Shown: positions 8,640 to 22,189 of the stretch, piece by piece
Numbering within the stretch: position 1 is the stretch's first letter
How the letters are laid out: every line of letters starts with the position of its first letter
Origin: Thermocrispum municipale DSM 44069
GTDB taxonomy: Bacteria > Actinomycetota > Actinomycetes > Mycobacteriales > Pseudonocardiaceae
NCBI RefSeq assembly: GCF_000427825.1
Contig: NZ_ATYT01000005.1
Span: 124,001-188,000 of the forward strand
DNA length: 64,000 bases
Reading direction: 5' to 3'
The notes under the pieces: generated by a model
Seen by the model: the letters and a program-made list of their open reading frames with translations, nothing else
Told to the model about the DNA's origin: nothing
Database searches by the model: none
Translations under genes and position numbers: made by a program

Positions 8640-9923
8640 TTACTTCGCCGGCTCGACCCGCAGCAGGTAGTCGTTCTCGCCACCCGCGGTGGTCAGGTAC
8701 AACGCACCGTCCGGGCCGATCCGCGCGGCGCGCAGCCGCTTGTAGGTCCAGTCGAGCTCCTTCGGCACGTCGACCGCGGTGATCTTGCTGTCGGTGCCTT
8801 CGCCCTCGACGGTCATCAGGAACAGCTTCGAGCCCTTCAGCGACGTGACCGCCAGCTTGCCTTCCAGCTCACCCCACTGCTTGCCCTCGAGGAAGATCGC
8901 CGCGCACAGCGCCTCGGTCGGCTCGCCGGTGGCCCACTTCGCGTCCACCGCGTCCGGGAACAGCTCCTTGTCGGTCATCGGAGCCTCGACCTCGAACTTG
9001 GCGTACTGGCTCTGGTCGGTCTTCTCGCCACCGTGCGACGGGTCCCAGCCGTAGTTCTTGCCCGGCTGGATCAGGTTGATCTCGTCGTCCCGGATCGTGC
9101 CGTGCTCGGAGGTCCAGATCTCCTTGGTGCCCGGCCGCACCGCGACGCCCTGGACGTTGCGGTGGCCGTAGCTGATCACGCGCTTGGCTTCCTCGGTCTT
9201 GGCCGAGCCGTCGGCGACCCACGGATTGTCCGGCAGCGCCTTGCCGGTGTCCCAGTCCACGCGCAGCACCTTGCCGCCGAGGTTGTTCTTGTCCTGGGCG
9301 GTGTTCAGGTGCCAGCCGTCACCGGTGCCGATCAGCAGCTCGCCGTCCGGGCCCTCGGTCGGGCGGCAGCCGACGTGCTGACCGGTCGGGCCGAGCGGCA
9401 GCCCGGTGATCAGGTCCTTGACCTTGGTCGCGGACTTCTCGTCCTTCGACAGCTTCCAGGTGATCAGCCGGATGTCGTTCGGCTTGCCGTCCGGGGTCGC
9501 CGTGGTCTGGCACAGCGTGAACTTGCGGGACTTCTCGAAGTCCGGGTGCAGCACCATGCCGAGCAGACCACCCTCGGCCTTCACGTACGGCTTGGGCAGG
9601 TCGATCTTGACGTCGGTGACCGTGGTCTGCTTCGGGTCGGTGATGTCGGTGATCTTCTGGCCCTTCTTCTTGGGCGAGATGACCGACAGCTTCCCCGGCC
9701 GCTGCGGCACCAGCACGTTGCCGCTGGGCAGGAAGCCGATGTCCCAGCCGACCTTCAGCCCCTCGGCCACCTCGGTGACCTTGATCTTGCCCTGCGAGTG
9801 CGAGCGCTGGTCACCCTTGATCGCGCCGGGCGGCGGTTCGTTGCCGGATGCGTCTTCCGAACAGCTGGTCAGCAGCACGGACAAGCTGGCGAGTACGGCT
9901 GCAGTCACGCGGAAGCGTTTCAT
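8640..9923 (-). CDS. PQQ-dependent aldose/sorbosone dehydrogenase-type lipoprotein (copy 2)
   Basis: 427 residues, lipobox LLTSC after [16 protein letters not shown]. Propeller motifs parallel copy 1: [62 protein letters not shown] and [16 protein letters not shown]. Compared with copy 1 it has a longer charged insertion ([17 protein letters not shown] region). ATG 9923 is chosen because an upstream reading extension of 186 codons has no signal peptide at its front and runs antisense into mfd. Divergent from mfd; likely cotranscribed with copy 1. Confidence 0.9.
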   Translation of the reverse strand: MKRFRVTAAVLASLSVLLTSCSEDASGNEPPPGAIKGDQRSHSQGKIKVTEVAEGLKVGWDIGFLPSGNVLVPQRPGKLSVISPKKKGQKITDITDPKQTTVTDVKIDLPKPYVKAEGGLLGMVLHPDFEKSRKFTLCQTTATPDGKPNDIRLITWKLSKDEKSATKVKDLITGLPLGPTGQHVGCRPTEGPDGELLIGTGDGWHLNTAQDKNNLGGKVLRVDWDTGKALPDNPWVADGSAKTEEAKRVISYGHRNVQGVAVRPGTKEIWTSEHGTIRDDEINLIQPGKNYGWDPSHGGEKTDQSQYAKFEVEAPMTDKELFPDAVDAKWATGEPTEALCAAIFLEGKQWGELEGKLAVTSLKGSKLFLMTVEGEGTDSKITAVDVPKELDWTYKRLRAARIGPDGALYLTTAGGENDYLLRVEPAK

Positions 9924-9985
9924 GACGGCGAGTCTGTCAAAAGGGGCGGAACGCGCCCGCAGCCGGGGTCGTCGGTGCTGCGCCG

Positions 9986-9991
9986 TACCCT
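9986..9991 (+). promoter_or_regulatory. -10 box of mfd (leaderless)
   Basis: TACCCT eight nt before GTG 10000. No ribosome-binding site is present in the intervening bases. Confidence 0.55.
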
Positions 9992-9999
9992 GTTTACTC

Positions 10000-13551
<3,552 letters not shown>

Positions 13552-13705
13552 CCGGCGAGGCGTCGGGCCCGCTGACCCCGGCGCTGTCCGCTCGCGCACC
13601 GGATGACCGATTCGACGACCACGGAAAGTGCATGATCGACCGCGGTGGGTGCAGACGAACGGGTGCTTCCCATCGGCCGGTGCGGCTGTGAGAAGGTACA
13701 GCGCT

Positions 13706-14653
13706 GTGAGGCACATCATCCGCCGTAGCTGGCTCGCGCTGCTTGCCGTCACGGGAGTGCTGGCCCTCGTCGCGTGCGACACCGGGCCCAGCCGACCAGG
13801 AGCCGCCGCCGTCGTGGGCGACACCGAGATCTCGGTGGATTCGCTCCAGCGTGAGTTCCGCTGGTTGCTCGACAACGTCCCGGACGCCGAGCAGCTCAGG
13901 GAACAGGACGCGCTCGGCAGGATCTCGGTGCAGTCGCTCACCGCGCGTGTTCAGCACGAGCTGATCGCGGCGACCGCCGACCGGCTCGATCTGCGTGCTG
14001 ACCCGGAAGAGGTGCAAGACCTGCTCGACGAGCTCGGTGGGGAGACCAAGGCCGCGACCCGGGTGCTGACCTCGCCGGACCGGGTGCGCGAGCGTATCCA
14101 GGACCTGCTGCTGCTGCGTGAGATCGGCAGGCACTACGCCGACAAGCTGTCCGTGCGGGTCTCCGGAGCGTTGATCGCGAACGAAGAGCCGGGCGCGACG
14201 GCCCGCCAGCGGGCGGTCGACCTCGGCAAGGAGATGGCCGCCAACCCGGACCGTGCGGCGGAACTGGCTGCGCAGGGCGACCAGGAGCTGCCCAAGGAAC
14301 TTGTGCTGTCCGAACTCATCGGCAGCGAGCAAGAGGTGTTGATGCAGACCCCGCTGTTCGCGGTCGAGCCGGGCACCGTCGTGGTGATGCAGCCGAACCC
14401 GCAGAACGGCGCGTTGTGGATGGTCGCGCTGGTCGAGGAGCGGTCCGAGTCCGGGGCTTCGTCCGGCCGCAACTATCCGGAAGGTGCGCTGAGCCAGATC
14501 GGCCTGCAGATGCTGCGGCCCGCAGCCGAGCAGCTCGGGGTGACGATCAACCCGCGCTACGGCGTGTGGGACGAGGCCGGCATGGCAATCCTGGAGAACG
14601 AGGAGGACGCGCAGAGCCACCTCTTCTCGACGGACGGAGTCGAACGGCAGTGA
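13706..14653 (+). CDS. SurA N-terminal-domain lipoprotein (putative folding factor)
   Basis: 315 residues starting at GTG 13706 (VRHIIRRSW), with GAGAAGG nine nt upstream. The signal sequence ends in lipobox LALVAC, so it is predicted to be anchored outside the membrane. The following region (AAVVGDTEISVDSLQREFRW) is the SurA/PrsA-type N-terminal chaperone fold: an extended strand with GD-x-I-s motif and long helices. No clear parvulin peptidyl-prolyl isomerase domain is seen, so catalytic activity is doubtful. Its stop overlaps the mazG start (GTGA), implying coupled translation. A lipoprotein at this mfd-mazG position is common in actinomycetes. Confidence 0.85.
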   Translation: MRHIIRRSWLALLAVTGVLALVACDTGPSRPGAAAVVGDTEISVDSLQREFRWLLDNVPDAEQLREQDALGRISVQSLTARVQHELIAATADRLDLRADPEEVQDLLDELGGETKAATRVLTSPDRVRERIQDLLLLREIGRHYADKLSVRVSGALIANEEPGATARQRAVDLGKEMAANPDRAAELAAQGDQELPKELVLSELIGSEQEVLMQTPLFAVEPGTVVVMQPNPQNGALWMVALVEERSESGASSGRNYPEGALSQIGLQMLRPAAEQLGVTINPRYGVWDEAGMAILENEEDAQSHLFSTDGVERQ

Positions 14654-15666
14654 CCGCAGCGGTGCCGGGGTCGGCGACGAGCCCGGTGGTCGTGATCGTC
14701 ACTTCAGCAGGTGTTCCCGCTGAGGCACTCGGTGCCGTGCGCGCAGCCGACGTCGTCTACCTCGCGCCGGGCGTGGAGCTGACCGTCCCCGGCGCCGAGC
14801 CCGCGCCCGACGACACCGAGCTGGTGCAGGTGGCCGGGCTCAAATCCGTCGTGCTGCTCGCCGCCGACCGGTCCGACCGGGCCGCAGCGGCACTCGTCGC
14901 GGCCGGTGCCACGGTGATCGAACCGTCCGCGCTCGCGCGAGCGGTCGCGGTGATGGACCGGCTGCGCTCGCCGGGTGGCTGTCCGTGGGACGCGGAGCAG
15001 ACGCACGAGTCGCTGCGCCGCTACCTGCTCGAGGAGACCTACGAGCTGCTCGAGGCGATCGAGACCGACGACCGGGCAGCGCTGCGCGAGGAGCTCGGCG
15101 ACGTGCTGCTCCAGGTGCTCTTCCACGCGCGGATCGCTGCCGAGCACCCGGATGACGCGTTCGACATCGACGACGTCGCCGCGGAACTGGTCGACAAGAT
15201 GGTCAGCCGTCATCCGCAGATCTTCGGCGAAGCTGCGGCCGTGCCCTCGGCGGAAGCCCAGGAGCAGAACTGGCACCGCCTCAAGCAGAAGCAGAAAGCA
15301 CGCACGTCCACACTCGACGGGGTGGCGATGGGGCAACCCGCGGCCGCCCTCGCGGGCAAGATCGTCGAGCGGGTCCTGCGTGCCGAGTTCCCCGCCGACC
15401 TGCTGGCAGGCGACGGCCCGGGCGCCGCATTGTTCGACCAGGCAGCGCAGGTGATGCGCGACGGCCGCGAGCCGGAGGGCGAACTGCGCGCGGCGGCGAA
15501 GCGATTCGCCGCGGCGGTGCGTGAAGCCGAGCAGGCCGCGCGGGCCGACGGCGTGGACCCGCTGGCCATGGGCGCGCAGGGCTGGCGGCGATACTGGCCG
15601 GCCGACGACAAGAACGAGACAGACACGGCGTCCGACATGCCCGGACGCCCGGGTGAGACGGGATAA
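14650..15666 (+). CDS. mazG: Nucleoside triphosphate pyrophosphohydrolase
   Basis: Hydrolyses non-canonical or excess NTPs to NMP and PPi. 338 residues from a GTG overlapping the previous stop. The MazG core begins at about residue 98 (VMDRLRSPGGCPWDAEQTHE). It carries the metal-binding helices EETYELLEAIE and EELGDVLLQVLFHARIA, followed by the linker EQNWHRLKQKQKA. The first roughly 95 residues form a Rossmann-like domain found in actinobacterial MazG. The tail (NETDTASDMPGRPGETG) is polar. Sits between the SurA-like lipoprotein and the LpqU-like protein as in M. tuberculosis. Confidence 0.93.
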   Translation: MTAAVPGSATSPVVVIVTSAGVPAEALGAVRAADVVYLAPGVELTVPGAEPAPDDTELVQVAGLKSVVLLAADRSDRAAAALVAAGATVIEPSALARAVAVMDRLRSPGGCPWDAEQTHESLRRYLLEETYELLEAIETDDRAALREELGDVLLQVLFHARIAAEHPDDAFDIDDVAAELVDKMVSRHPQIFGEAAAVPSAEAQEQNWHRLKQKQKARTSTLDGVAMGQPAAALAGKIVERVLRAEFPADLLAGDGPGAALFDQAAQVMRDGREPEGELRAAAKRFAAAVREAEQAARADGVDPLAMGAQGWRRYWPADDKNETDTASDMPGRPGETG

Positions 15667-15669
15667 CCT
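15664..15669 (+). promoter_or_regulatory. -10 box of the LpqU-like gene (leaderless)
   Basis: TAACCT, overlapping the mazG stop codon region and six nt before GTG 15676. Confidence 0.6.
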
Positions 15670-15675
15670 GATCGA

Positions 15676-16407
15676 GTGAGCGAACCGCCACGGTCTGCTG
15701 TCCTGCCGCGGCTTCGGCCGCCCGTCATGCGCCTGGCAGTTGCCGGGCTGATCATCGCGACCGGCCTGACGTTGATCCTGACCATCGGCGTCAACCGCCC
15801 CGCCGCGGAAGGCGACGAACCGAAGGCCGCGCACGCCTCAGCGCTCCCCGCGCCCAATGCGGCCGCACCGCCGCGCGGCGTTCCGGCTCCGGTCGACCGT
15901 CCGAACGCCTCGGACGAAAAGGAACTGGCGGCCTGGGCGAAGGAGGTCGGCGGGTTGACCGGCATCCCGGCCCGCGCGGTCCGGGCGTACGGCTTGGCCG
16001 AGATGTGGATGCGCTCGGACGCGCCCAAGTGCAGGCTGACCTGGTCGACCCTGGCCGGCATCGCCCAGGTGGCCAGCAAGCACGGCGGTGAGATCGACAA
16101 GGACGGCGAGCTGGTCAAACCGGTGGTGGGCAAGAACGACCGGGTCGGCCCCCTGCACCTGTCGCTGGCGAAGTGGAAGGCGCACCGGTTCCGTGCCTCG
16201 CGGGACGGCCAACGCCCGGATCCGCAGCAGATCGACGACGCAGCGGTGACGACCGCCCGTGCCCTCTGCGCCCGCGGCGGGGACATGCGCAAAGCGCGGC
16301 ACTGGTGGTCGGCGGTCGCCGCGCACGGCGGCTCCACCACGTTCGCCCAGCATGTGTTCGTGGCGACCAAGCGCTACGCGAAAGCCAGCGCCGCCGCCGG
16401 TCGGTGA
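15676..16407 (+). CDS. LpqU-like membrane-anchored lytic transglycosylase homologue, catalytic Glu missing
   Basis: 243 residues. One N-terminal transmembrane helix (VMRLAVAGLIIATGLTLILT) is followed by an Ala/Pro linker, then an MltB/SLT-type domain from about residue 75 (LTGIPARAVRAYGLAEMWM). At the active site, where the family normally has a G-(I/K)-x-E-S-x-H-G type motif, this protein has AGIAQVASKHGG: Ala replaces the catalytic Glu. The next family motif (GPMQF-type) also reads GPLHL. It may therefore bind glycan without cleaving it. Position between mazG and eno matches lpqU (Rv1022) of M. tuberculosis, but here the anchor is a helix, not a lipobox. Confidence 0.82.
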   Translation: MSEPPRSAVLPRLRPPVMRLAVAGLIIATGLTLILTIGVNRPAAEGDEPKAAHASALPAPNAAAPPRGVPAPVDRPNASDEKELAAWAKEVGGLTGIPARAVRAYGLAEMWMRSDAPKCRLTWSTLAGIAQVASKHGGEIDKDGELVKPVVGKNDRVGPLHLSLAKWKAHRFRASRDGQRPDPQQIDDAAVTTARALCARGGDMRKARHWWSAVAAHGGSTTFAQHVFVATKRYAKASAAAGR

Positions 16408-16440
16408 CGCTGGTCGCCACGCGTCGGTCCGTACTGCCGG

Positions 16441-16700
16441 CCGCTCGGGGTCGGCCCGCTTCGTGATTCTGTGCAGCTGTCGGTCGGTGAGCGGCGCGCG
16501 TGGTGCCTGCGCCGCCGGCTCGCCCGGTCCGTGACGCGAGGAGCCTGGGCAGCCGCCGCTCGGGGTCGGACCGCCTCGTGATCCTGCGCGCAGCACCCGG
16601 TCGGTGACCGGCGCGCTTGGTGTGCCTGCACCGCCGGCTCGCCCGGTCCGCGACGCGAGAGCCCGCGCAGCCGCCGCTCGGTGACCGCCCGCGATGCCGG
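16441..16700. repeat. Two-and-a-bit tandem repeats of 115-118 bp upstream of eno
   Basis: Unit starts CCGCTCGGGGTCGG at 16441 and again at 16556; a third, truncated unit starts CCGCTCGGTGACC at 16674. Units 1 and 2 agree over most of their length (shared CCGCCGGCTCGCCCGGTCC, TCGTGAT, CGCAGCC). No open reading frame with coding character crosses them. They fill most of the 467-nt gap before eno; the remaining 16701-16874 carries the eno promoter region. Confidence 0.85.
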
Positions 16701-16871
16701 AACCCAGCGCAGCCTCCGGTCGGCGACCCCTGTCCGGACGGGCACAGATGACGTGAGCTACCGCATGCCTCCAACGGGTGACAGCGCACGGCGGCTACGC
16801 TTCGAGACGTCAGTCGTGAGAGTGCGTATCAGCAGGTACGCCGTTCACCGTGAGCACGTAGCGAGGAGTGA

Positions 16872-18161
<1,290 letters not shown>

Positions 18162-18167
18162 CGCATC

Positions 18168-18731
18168 ATGACCCGGGCCAAGCGTGACGATCGCCGGACT
18201 CCACGGGGTTCGGCGCGTTCGACGCGCTCGCGTCGCCCGGAACTGACGCGTGGCCGGCCCAAGTCCGGCCCCGCCACGGCGGCCCGGTCCCGGTCACGGA
18301 CGACCGTCCGGGCCCGGGTCGCCGAGGGCGTGCGCAGCAAGCGGCTGGCCGGGGCGGCGCGCGCGCTCGGGTTGTCGTCGACCCGCCGCGCGGCCATCGC
18401 CGCCCTCGTGGTGTGCGCGCTCGCATTCACCCTTGCGGTGCCGCTGCGCACCTACCTGGCTCAGCGTGCCGAGGTCGCCGAACAGGAAGAACTGAAGGAA
18501 CAGCTCACCGGCAAGGTGGCCGAACTGGAACGGAAGAAGCGCGCGCTGAGCGACCCGGCGCAGATCGAGGCCGAAGCGCGGCGCCGGCTGCGCTACGTGA
18601 TGCCCGGCGAGACGCCCTACATCGTGCAGCTGCCCGGCGACGCGCCGACGGGGGAGGAACACACCTCCGGTGGCCGGACCGAGATCGACGCGGCCTGGTT
18701 CGAGAAGCTGTGGTCGGGTATGTCGGAGTGA
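18168..18731 (+). CDS. divIC: Septum formation initiator FtsB/DivIC family protein
   Basis: Bitopic division protein. 187 residues: an Arg-rich cytoplasmic N-terminus of roughly 85 residues, one transmembrane helix (AAIAALVVCALAFTLAVPL, about 88-106), a short extracellular coiled coil (AEVAEQEELKEQLTGKVAEL) and the conserved DPAQIEAEARRRLRYVMPGE motif. Expected to work with FtsL/FtsQ at the septum. Starts six nt after the eno stop with no clear Shine-Dalgarno, so translation probably depends on eno. Confidence 0.92.
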   Translation: MTRAKRDDRRTPRGSARSTRSRRPELTRGRPKSGPATAARSRSRTTVRARVAEGVRSKRLAGAARALGLSSTRRAAIAALVVCALAFTLAVPLRTYLAQRAEVAEQEELKEQLTGKVAELERKKRALSDPAQIEAEARRRLRYVMPGETPYIVQLPGDAPTGEEHTSGGRTEIDAAWFEKLWSGMSE

Positions 18732-18747
18732 GGCCACCGGCGAGCGA

Positions 18748-18753
18748 TACCCT
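18748..18753 (+). promoter_or_regulatory. -10 box of the DUF501 gene (leaderless)
   Basis: TACCCT eight nt before ATG 18762, in the short gap after divIC. Confidence 0.5.
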
Positions 18754-18761
18754 CGACGGCG

Positions 18762-19259
18762 ATGAGCAGGGAATTCGAGCCGGTGACCGAAGCGGACCGG
18801 GAGATCGTCCGCCAGCAGCTGGGCCGTCCACCGCGGGCCATGCGCGCCATCGCCGCACGGTGCCCGAGCGGACATCCCGCCGTGGTGCAGACCAGCCCGC
18901 GGCTGGAGGACGGCACGCCGTTCCCGACGCTGTACTACTTGACCTGTCCGCGGCTGTGCTCGCTGGTCGGTCGGCTCGAAGCGTCCGGCATCATGCGCGA
19001 GATGACCGCTCGGCTGGCCGAGGACGAGGAGCTGGCCGCCGCCTACCAGCGGGGGCACGAGCAGTACCTGGCCGAGCGTGACGCCATCGAGCCGCTCGGT
19101 CACCAGGTCTCCGCGGGCGGCATGCCCACGCGGGTCAAATGCCTGCACGTTCACCTCGCCCACCGGCTCGCCGTCGGCCCCGGGGTCAATCCGTTCGGCG
19201 ACGAGACCTTCGAGCTGGTGAGCAAGGACTGGCCGTCCGGCGACTGCGCCGCAGGCTGA
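18762..19259 (+). CDS. DUF501 family protein
   Basis: 165 residues, unknown function, conserved between divIC and ppx in actinobacteria. Characteristic stretches are LGRPPRAMRAIAARCPSGHP, TPFPTLYYLTCPRL and a C-terminal GGMPTRVKCLHVHLAHRLA. The conserved Cys/His positions (CPSGHP, TCPRLCS, KCLHVHLAH) could form a metal site, which is my inference. No signal peptide or membrane segment. Downstream of divIC by 30 nt and upstream of ppx by 23 nt. Confidence 0.92.
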   Translation: MSREFEPVTEADREIVRQQLGRPPRAMRAIAARCPSGHPAVVQTSPRLEDGTPFPTLYYLTCPRLCSLVGRLEASGIMREMTARLAEDEELAAAYQRGHEQYLAERDAIEPLGHQVSAGGMPTRVKCLHVHLAHRLAVGPGVNPFGDETFELVSKDWPSGDCAAG

Positions 19260-19270
19260 TCTCGGTCCGT

Positions 19271-19276
19271 TAGGCT
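19271..19276 (+). promoter_or_regulatory. -10 box of ppx (leaderless)
   Basis: TAGGCT exactly six nt before ATG 19283, with no Shine-Dalgarno in between. Confidence 0.65.
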
Positions 19277-19282
19277 GAGCGC

Positions 19283-20239
19283 ATGCCTAGGGTTGCCGCG
19301 ATCGACTGTGGGACGAACTCCATCCGACTGCTGGTCGCGGAGCTCATGCCCAATCACGACGGAACCTGGTTCGTGCGCGACCTGCACCGGGAGATGCGCA
19401 TCGTCCGGCTCGGCCAGGGCGTGGACGCCACCGGTCAACTCGCGCCCGAGGCGATCGAACGTACTCGCCAGGCGCTCGCCGCCTACACGATCGCCGCGCG
19501 GCGCAAGGGCGTCGAGCGGGTCCGCATGGTCGCGACCTCGGCCACCAGGGACGCGAGCAACCGCGAGGACTTCTTCCGCATGACCGAGCAGACGCTCGGC
19601 GTGCGGGCCGAGGTGATCAGCGGCGAGGTCGAGGCCCGGTTGTCGTTCACCGGCGCGGTCGCCGATCAGGATCCGGACGACGGGCCGTTCCTGGTGGTCG
19701 ACGTCGGCGGCGGGTCGACCGAGCTGGTGCTGGGGGAGTGGGACGGCCGCGAGGCGAAGATACTCGCCGCGAAGTCGGTCGACGTCGGCTGCGTGCGCAT
19801 CACCGAGCGCGTGCTGCGTTCCGATCCACCGACGGCCGACGAGATCGCCGCGGGACGACAGTTCGCCCGCGAAGTACTCACCGAAACTTTCGACGCTGTC
19901 GACGTGACGCGGGCTCGGCGCTGGATCGGTGTCGCGGGCACGGTCACCACGTTGTCCGGCGTCGCGCAGGGCTTGCCGCGCTACGACCGGGACCAGATCC
20001 ACCAGTCCACGGTGACGCACGCCGAGCTGGAGCGGGTCACCCGCGACCTGCTGGCGCAGGATCACGCCACCCGCGCCGAGAACCCGGTCATCCACGAAGG
20101 GCGGGTCGACGTCATCGGCGGTGGCGCGCTGGTCGTGCACACCATCGGTGAGATGCTCGCCGAGCGCGGCGGACCGGTCGATCTGCACGTCAGTGAACAC
20201 GACATTCTGGACGGCATCGCGCTGAGCCTGGCGGACTGA
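19283..20239 (+). CDS. ppx: Ppx/GppA family phosphatase (exopolyphosphatase type)
   Basis: 318 residues of the actin-like ASKHA fold: phosphate-1 motif VAAIDCGTNSIRLLVAE, VATSATRDASNREDF, phosphate-2 DVGGGSTELVLG and a C-terminal GGGALVVHTIGEML. The family removes terminal phosphate from polyphosphate or pppGpp. At this short length (no C-terminal HD domain) it corresponds to the second mycobacterial Ppx gene (Rv1026 position). Which substrate is used cannot be read from sequence. Confidence 0.92.
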   Translation: MPRVAAIDCGTNSIRLLVAELMPNHDGTWFVRDLHREMRIVRLGQGVDATGQLAPEAIERTRQALAAYTIAARRKGVERVRMVATSATRDASNREDFFRMTEQTLGVRAEVISGEVEARLSFTGAVADQDPDDGPFLVVDVGGGSTELVLGEWDGREAKILAAKSVDVGCVRITERVLRSDPPTADEIAAGRQFAREVLTETFDAVDVTRARRWIGVAGTVTTLSGVAQGLPRYDRDQIHQSTVTHAELERVTRDLLAQDHATRAENPVIHEGRVDVIGGGALVVHTIGEMLAERGGPVDLHVSEHDILDGIALSLAD

Positions 20240-20296
20240 TCACGCCCCGTCAGCACGTTCTCTTTCGGTGGCTAACGATCAGGTCTCCGGGTAGCC

Positions 20297-20316
20297 CGAA
20301 TGGCCCACGCCATTCG
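20297..20316. terminator. Short hairpin after ppx
   Basis: CGAATGGC-CCAC-GCCATTCG, a perfect 8-bp stem with a 4-nt loop, 57 nt after ppx and upstream of the subtilase promoter (TAGGTT at 20351-20356). It could be a ppx terminator or an operator; there is no T-run. Confidence 0.45.
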
Positions 20317-20386
20317 TGGCAAAGTGCCCACATCACGCCGCTTCGTGCATTAGGTTCACTCCATCCCACACAGGGCGGAGGAACGG

Positions 20387-22132
20387 ATGAGAAAACGGAA
20401 GTTGATCGTCGCCGCGGTGGCGGCGGCCCTCGCCGGGGGAACCGCGGCAGTGGCCGTGCCCGCGATGGCGGCTCCGGCGGTGTCCGGCAAGACCGTGGAA
20501 TTCAACGTGCTCGCCGAGCGCGGCGCCGGCGTCGACGAGGTTGTCGAGGCTGTCGAGGCCGCGGGTGGCGAGGTCGTCAAGGCCAACAAGGCCGTCGGTC
20601 TGCTCACGGTGCGCGCCCCGGAGAACGGCTTTGCCACCGCGGTCGCCAAGGACGACGCGGTCTTCGGTGCGACCAAGGCGAAGTCGCTCGGCTACGCCCC
20701 GAAGGAGAAGAGCAAGGCCAAGCAGCGCCGCGAGATCGAGCGTGAGCACCGCGCGAGCAAGGTCAAGCAGCGCAAGTCCGCCAAGGCCGCCAAGAAGGGC
20801 AGCTCCCGCGCGGCCATGGACCCGATGGACGACCAGCTGTGGGGCCTGACCATGGTCCGCTCCCACCTGGCGCGCGACGTACAGGCGGGTGACAAGCAGG
20901 TTCGCGTCGGCGTCATCGACACCGGTGTGGACGGCAGCCACCCGGACATCGCGCCGAACTTCGACAAGGACCTGTCGCGCAACTTCACCGTCGACATGCC
21001 GACCGATCCGAACGGCGAAGTGGTGGACGGGCCGTGCGAGTTCCGTGGCTGCGTCGACCCCAACGACCACGACGACAACGGCCACGGCACGCACGTCGCG
21101 GCCACCATCGGTGCGGCGGCCAACGACTTCGGTGTCTCCGGTGTCGCCCCGAACGTCACCCTGGTCAACCTGCGCGCGGGCATGGACTCCGGCTACTTCT
21201 TCCTGCAGCCGGTGGTCGACGCGCTGACCTACGCCGGTGACCACGGCATCGACGTGGTGAACATGAGCTTCTACGTCGACCCGTGGCTGTACAACTGCGA
21301 CGACAACCCGGCGGACTCGCCGGCGGAGCAGGCGCAGCAGCGCACCGTCAAGGAAGCGGTGACCAGGGCGCTGGAGTACGCGCACGGCAAGGGCGTCACC
21401 CTGGTGTCGGCGCTGGGCAACCAGCACGAGGACAGCGGCAACCCGCTCCCGGACACCTCGAGCCCGAACTTCCCGTCGAACAGCGCCAAGGAACGGCAGA
21501 TCGACAACGACACCTGCCTGAGCATGCCGACCGAGGGCCCGAACGTGATCAACGTGGCGGCGCTCGGCCCGTCGAAGGCGAAGGCGGACTACTCCAGCTA
21601 CGGCACCGAGCGGATCTCGGTGTCCGCGCCGGGTGGTTACTTCCGCGACTACTACGGCACGCCGGACTACGGGCAGAACGCGAACCTCATCCTCTCGGCG
21701 TACCCGAAGAACGTGGCGTTGGCCGAGGGCACGATCGACGAGAACGGTGACATCACCGAGCTCGGCGAGGAATGGGGCGTCCAGCGCGCGGAGACCGCGG
21801 ACGGCGAGTACGCCTACTACCAGCCGCTGCAGGGCACCTCGATGGCGTCGCCGCACGCCGCTGGTGTGGCCGCGCTGATCGTGTCGCAGTACGGCTCGGG
21901 TGAGGGCGCCGACTTCGGCCTCGCGCCGGAGAAGGTGCGCGCGGTCCTGGAAGGCACCGCGATCGCCACGCCGTGTCCGGAGCCGCGGACGGTCGACTAC
22001 CTCGACGAGGGTCGCGACGAGACCTGGACCGCGACCTGTGAGGGTGACTGGGAGTTCAACGGCTTCTACGGCCACGGCGTGGTGGACGCCTTCGGTGCGG
22101 TCCGCCACGGCGACGGATTCCTGACCGACTGA
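20387..22132 (+). CDS. Secreted subtilisin-like (S8) serine protease
   Basis: 581 residues. A Sec signal peptide (MRKRKLIVAAVAAALAGG, cleavage after AMAA near 29) is followed by a propeptide of about 110 residues ending in a very basic Lys-rich stretch (about 105-137). Catalytic residues are visible: D178 (VGVIDTGVDGSHPDI), H233 (NGHGTHVAATIG), oxyanion N345 (SALGNQ) and S485 (GTSMASPHAAGVAALI). Compared with simple subtilisins there is an acidic insertion around 440-475. The SD GGAGG lies just before ATG 20387. The gene ends in a strong hairpin terminator. Probably an exported nutrient or developmental protease. Confidence 0.94.
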   Translation: MRKRKLIVAAVAAALAGGTAAVAVPAMAAPAVSGKTVEFNVLAERGAGVDEVVEAVEAAGGEVVKANKAVGLLTVRAPENGFATAVAKDDAVFGATKAKSLGYAPKEKSKAKQRREIEREHRASKVKQRKSAKAAKKGSSRAAMDPMDDQLWGLTMVRSHLARDVQAGDKQVRVGVIDTGVDGSHPDIAPNFDKDLSRNFTVDMPTDPNGEVVDGPCEFRGCVDPNDHDDNGHGTHVAATIGAAANDFGVSGVAPNVTLVNLRAGMDSGYFFLQPVVDALTYAGDHGIDVVNMSFYVDPWLYNCDDNPADSPAEQAQQRTVKEAVTRALEYAHGKGVTLVSALGNQHEDSGNPLPDTSSPNFPSNSAKERQIDNDTCLSMPTEGPNVINVAALGPSKAKADYSSYGTERISVSAPGGYFRDYYGTPDYGQNANLILSAYPKNVALAEGTIDENGDITELGEEWGVQRAETADGEYAYYQPLQGTSMASPHAAGVAALIVSQYGSGEGADFGLAPEKVRAVLEGTAIATPCPEPRTVDYLDEGRDETWTATCEGDWEFNGFYGHGVVDAFGAVRHGDGFLTD

Positions 22133-22151
22133 CCAACACTCCACCCCCACC

Positions 22152-22189
22152 AGGAGAGCCCCTCGGAGTCGCCTTCGAGGGGCTCTCCT
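22152..22189 (+). terminator. Terminator of the subtilase gene
   Basis: 14-bp perfect stem AGGAGAGCCCCTCG / CGAGGGGCTCTCCT with a 10-nt loop, beginning 19 nt after the stop codon. Confidence 0.85.

Noticed and set aside
9406..9999. 198-codon N-terminal extension of Mfd
   Set aside because: Antisense to the second sugar dehydrogenase, no homology to Mfd; GTG 10000 gives the normal length.
13552..13705. Small gene between mfd and the SurA-like gene
   Set aside because: Only short frames without start signals; nothing convincing seen.
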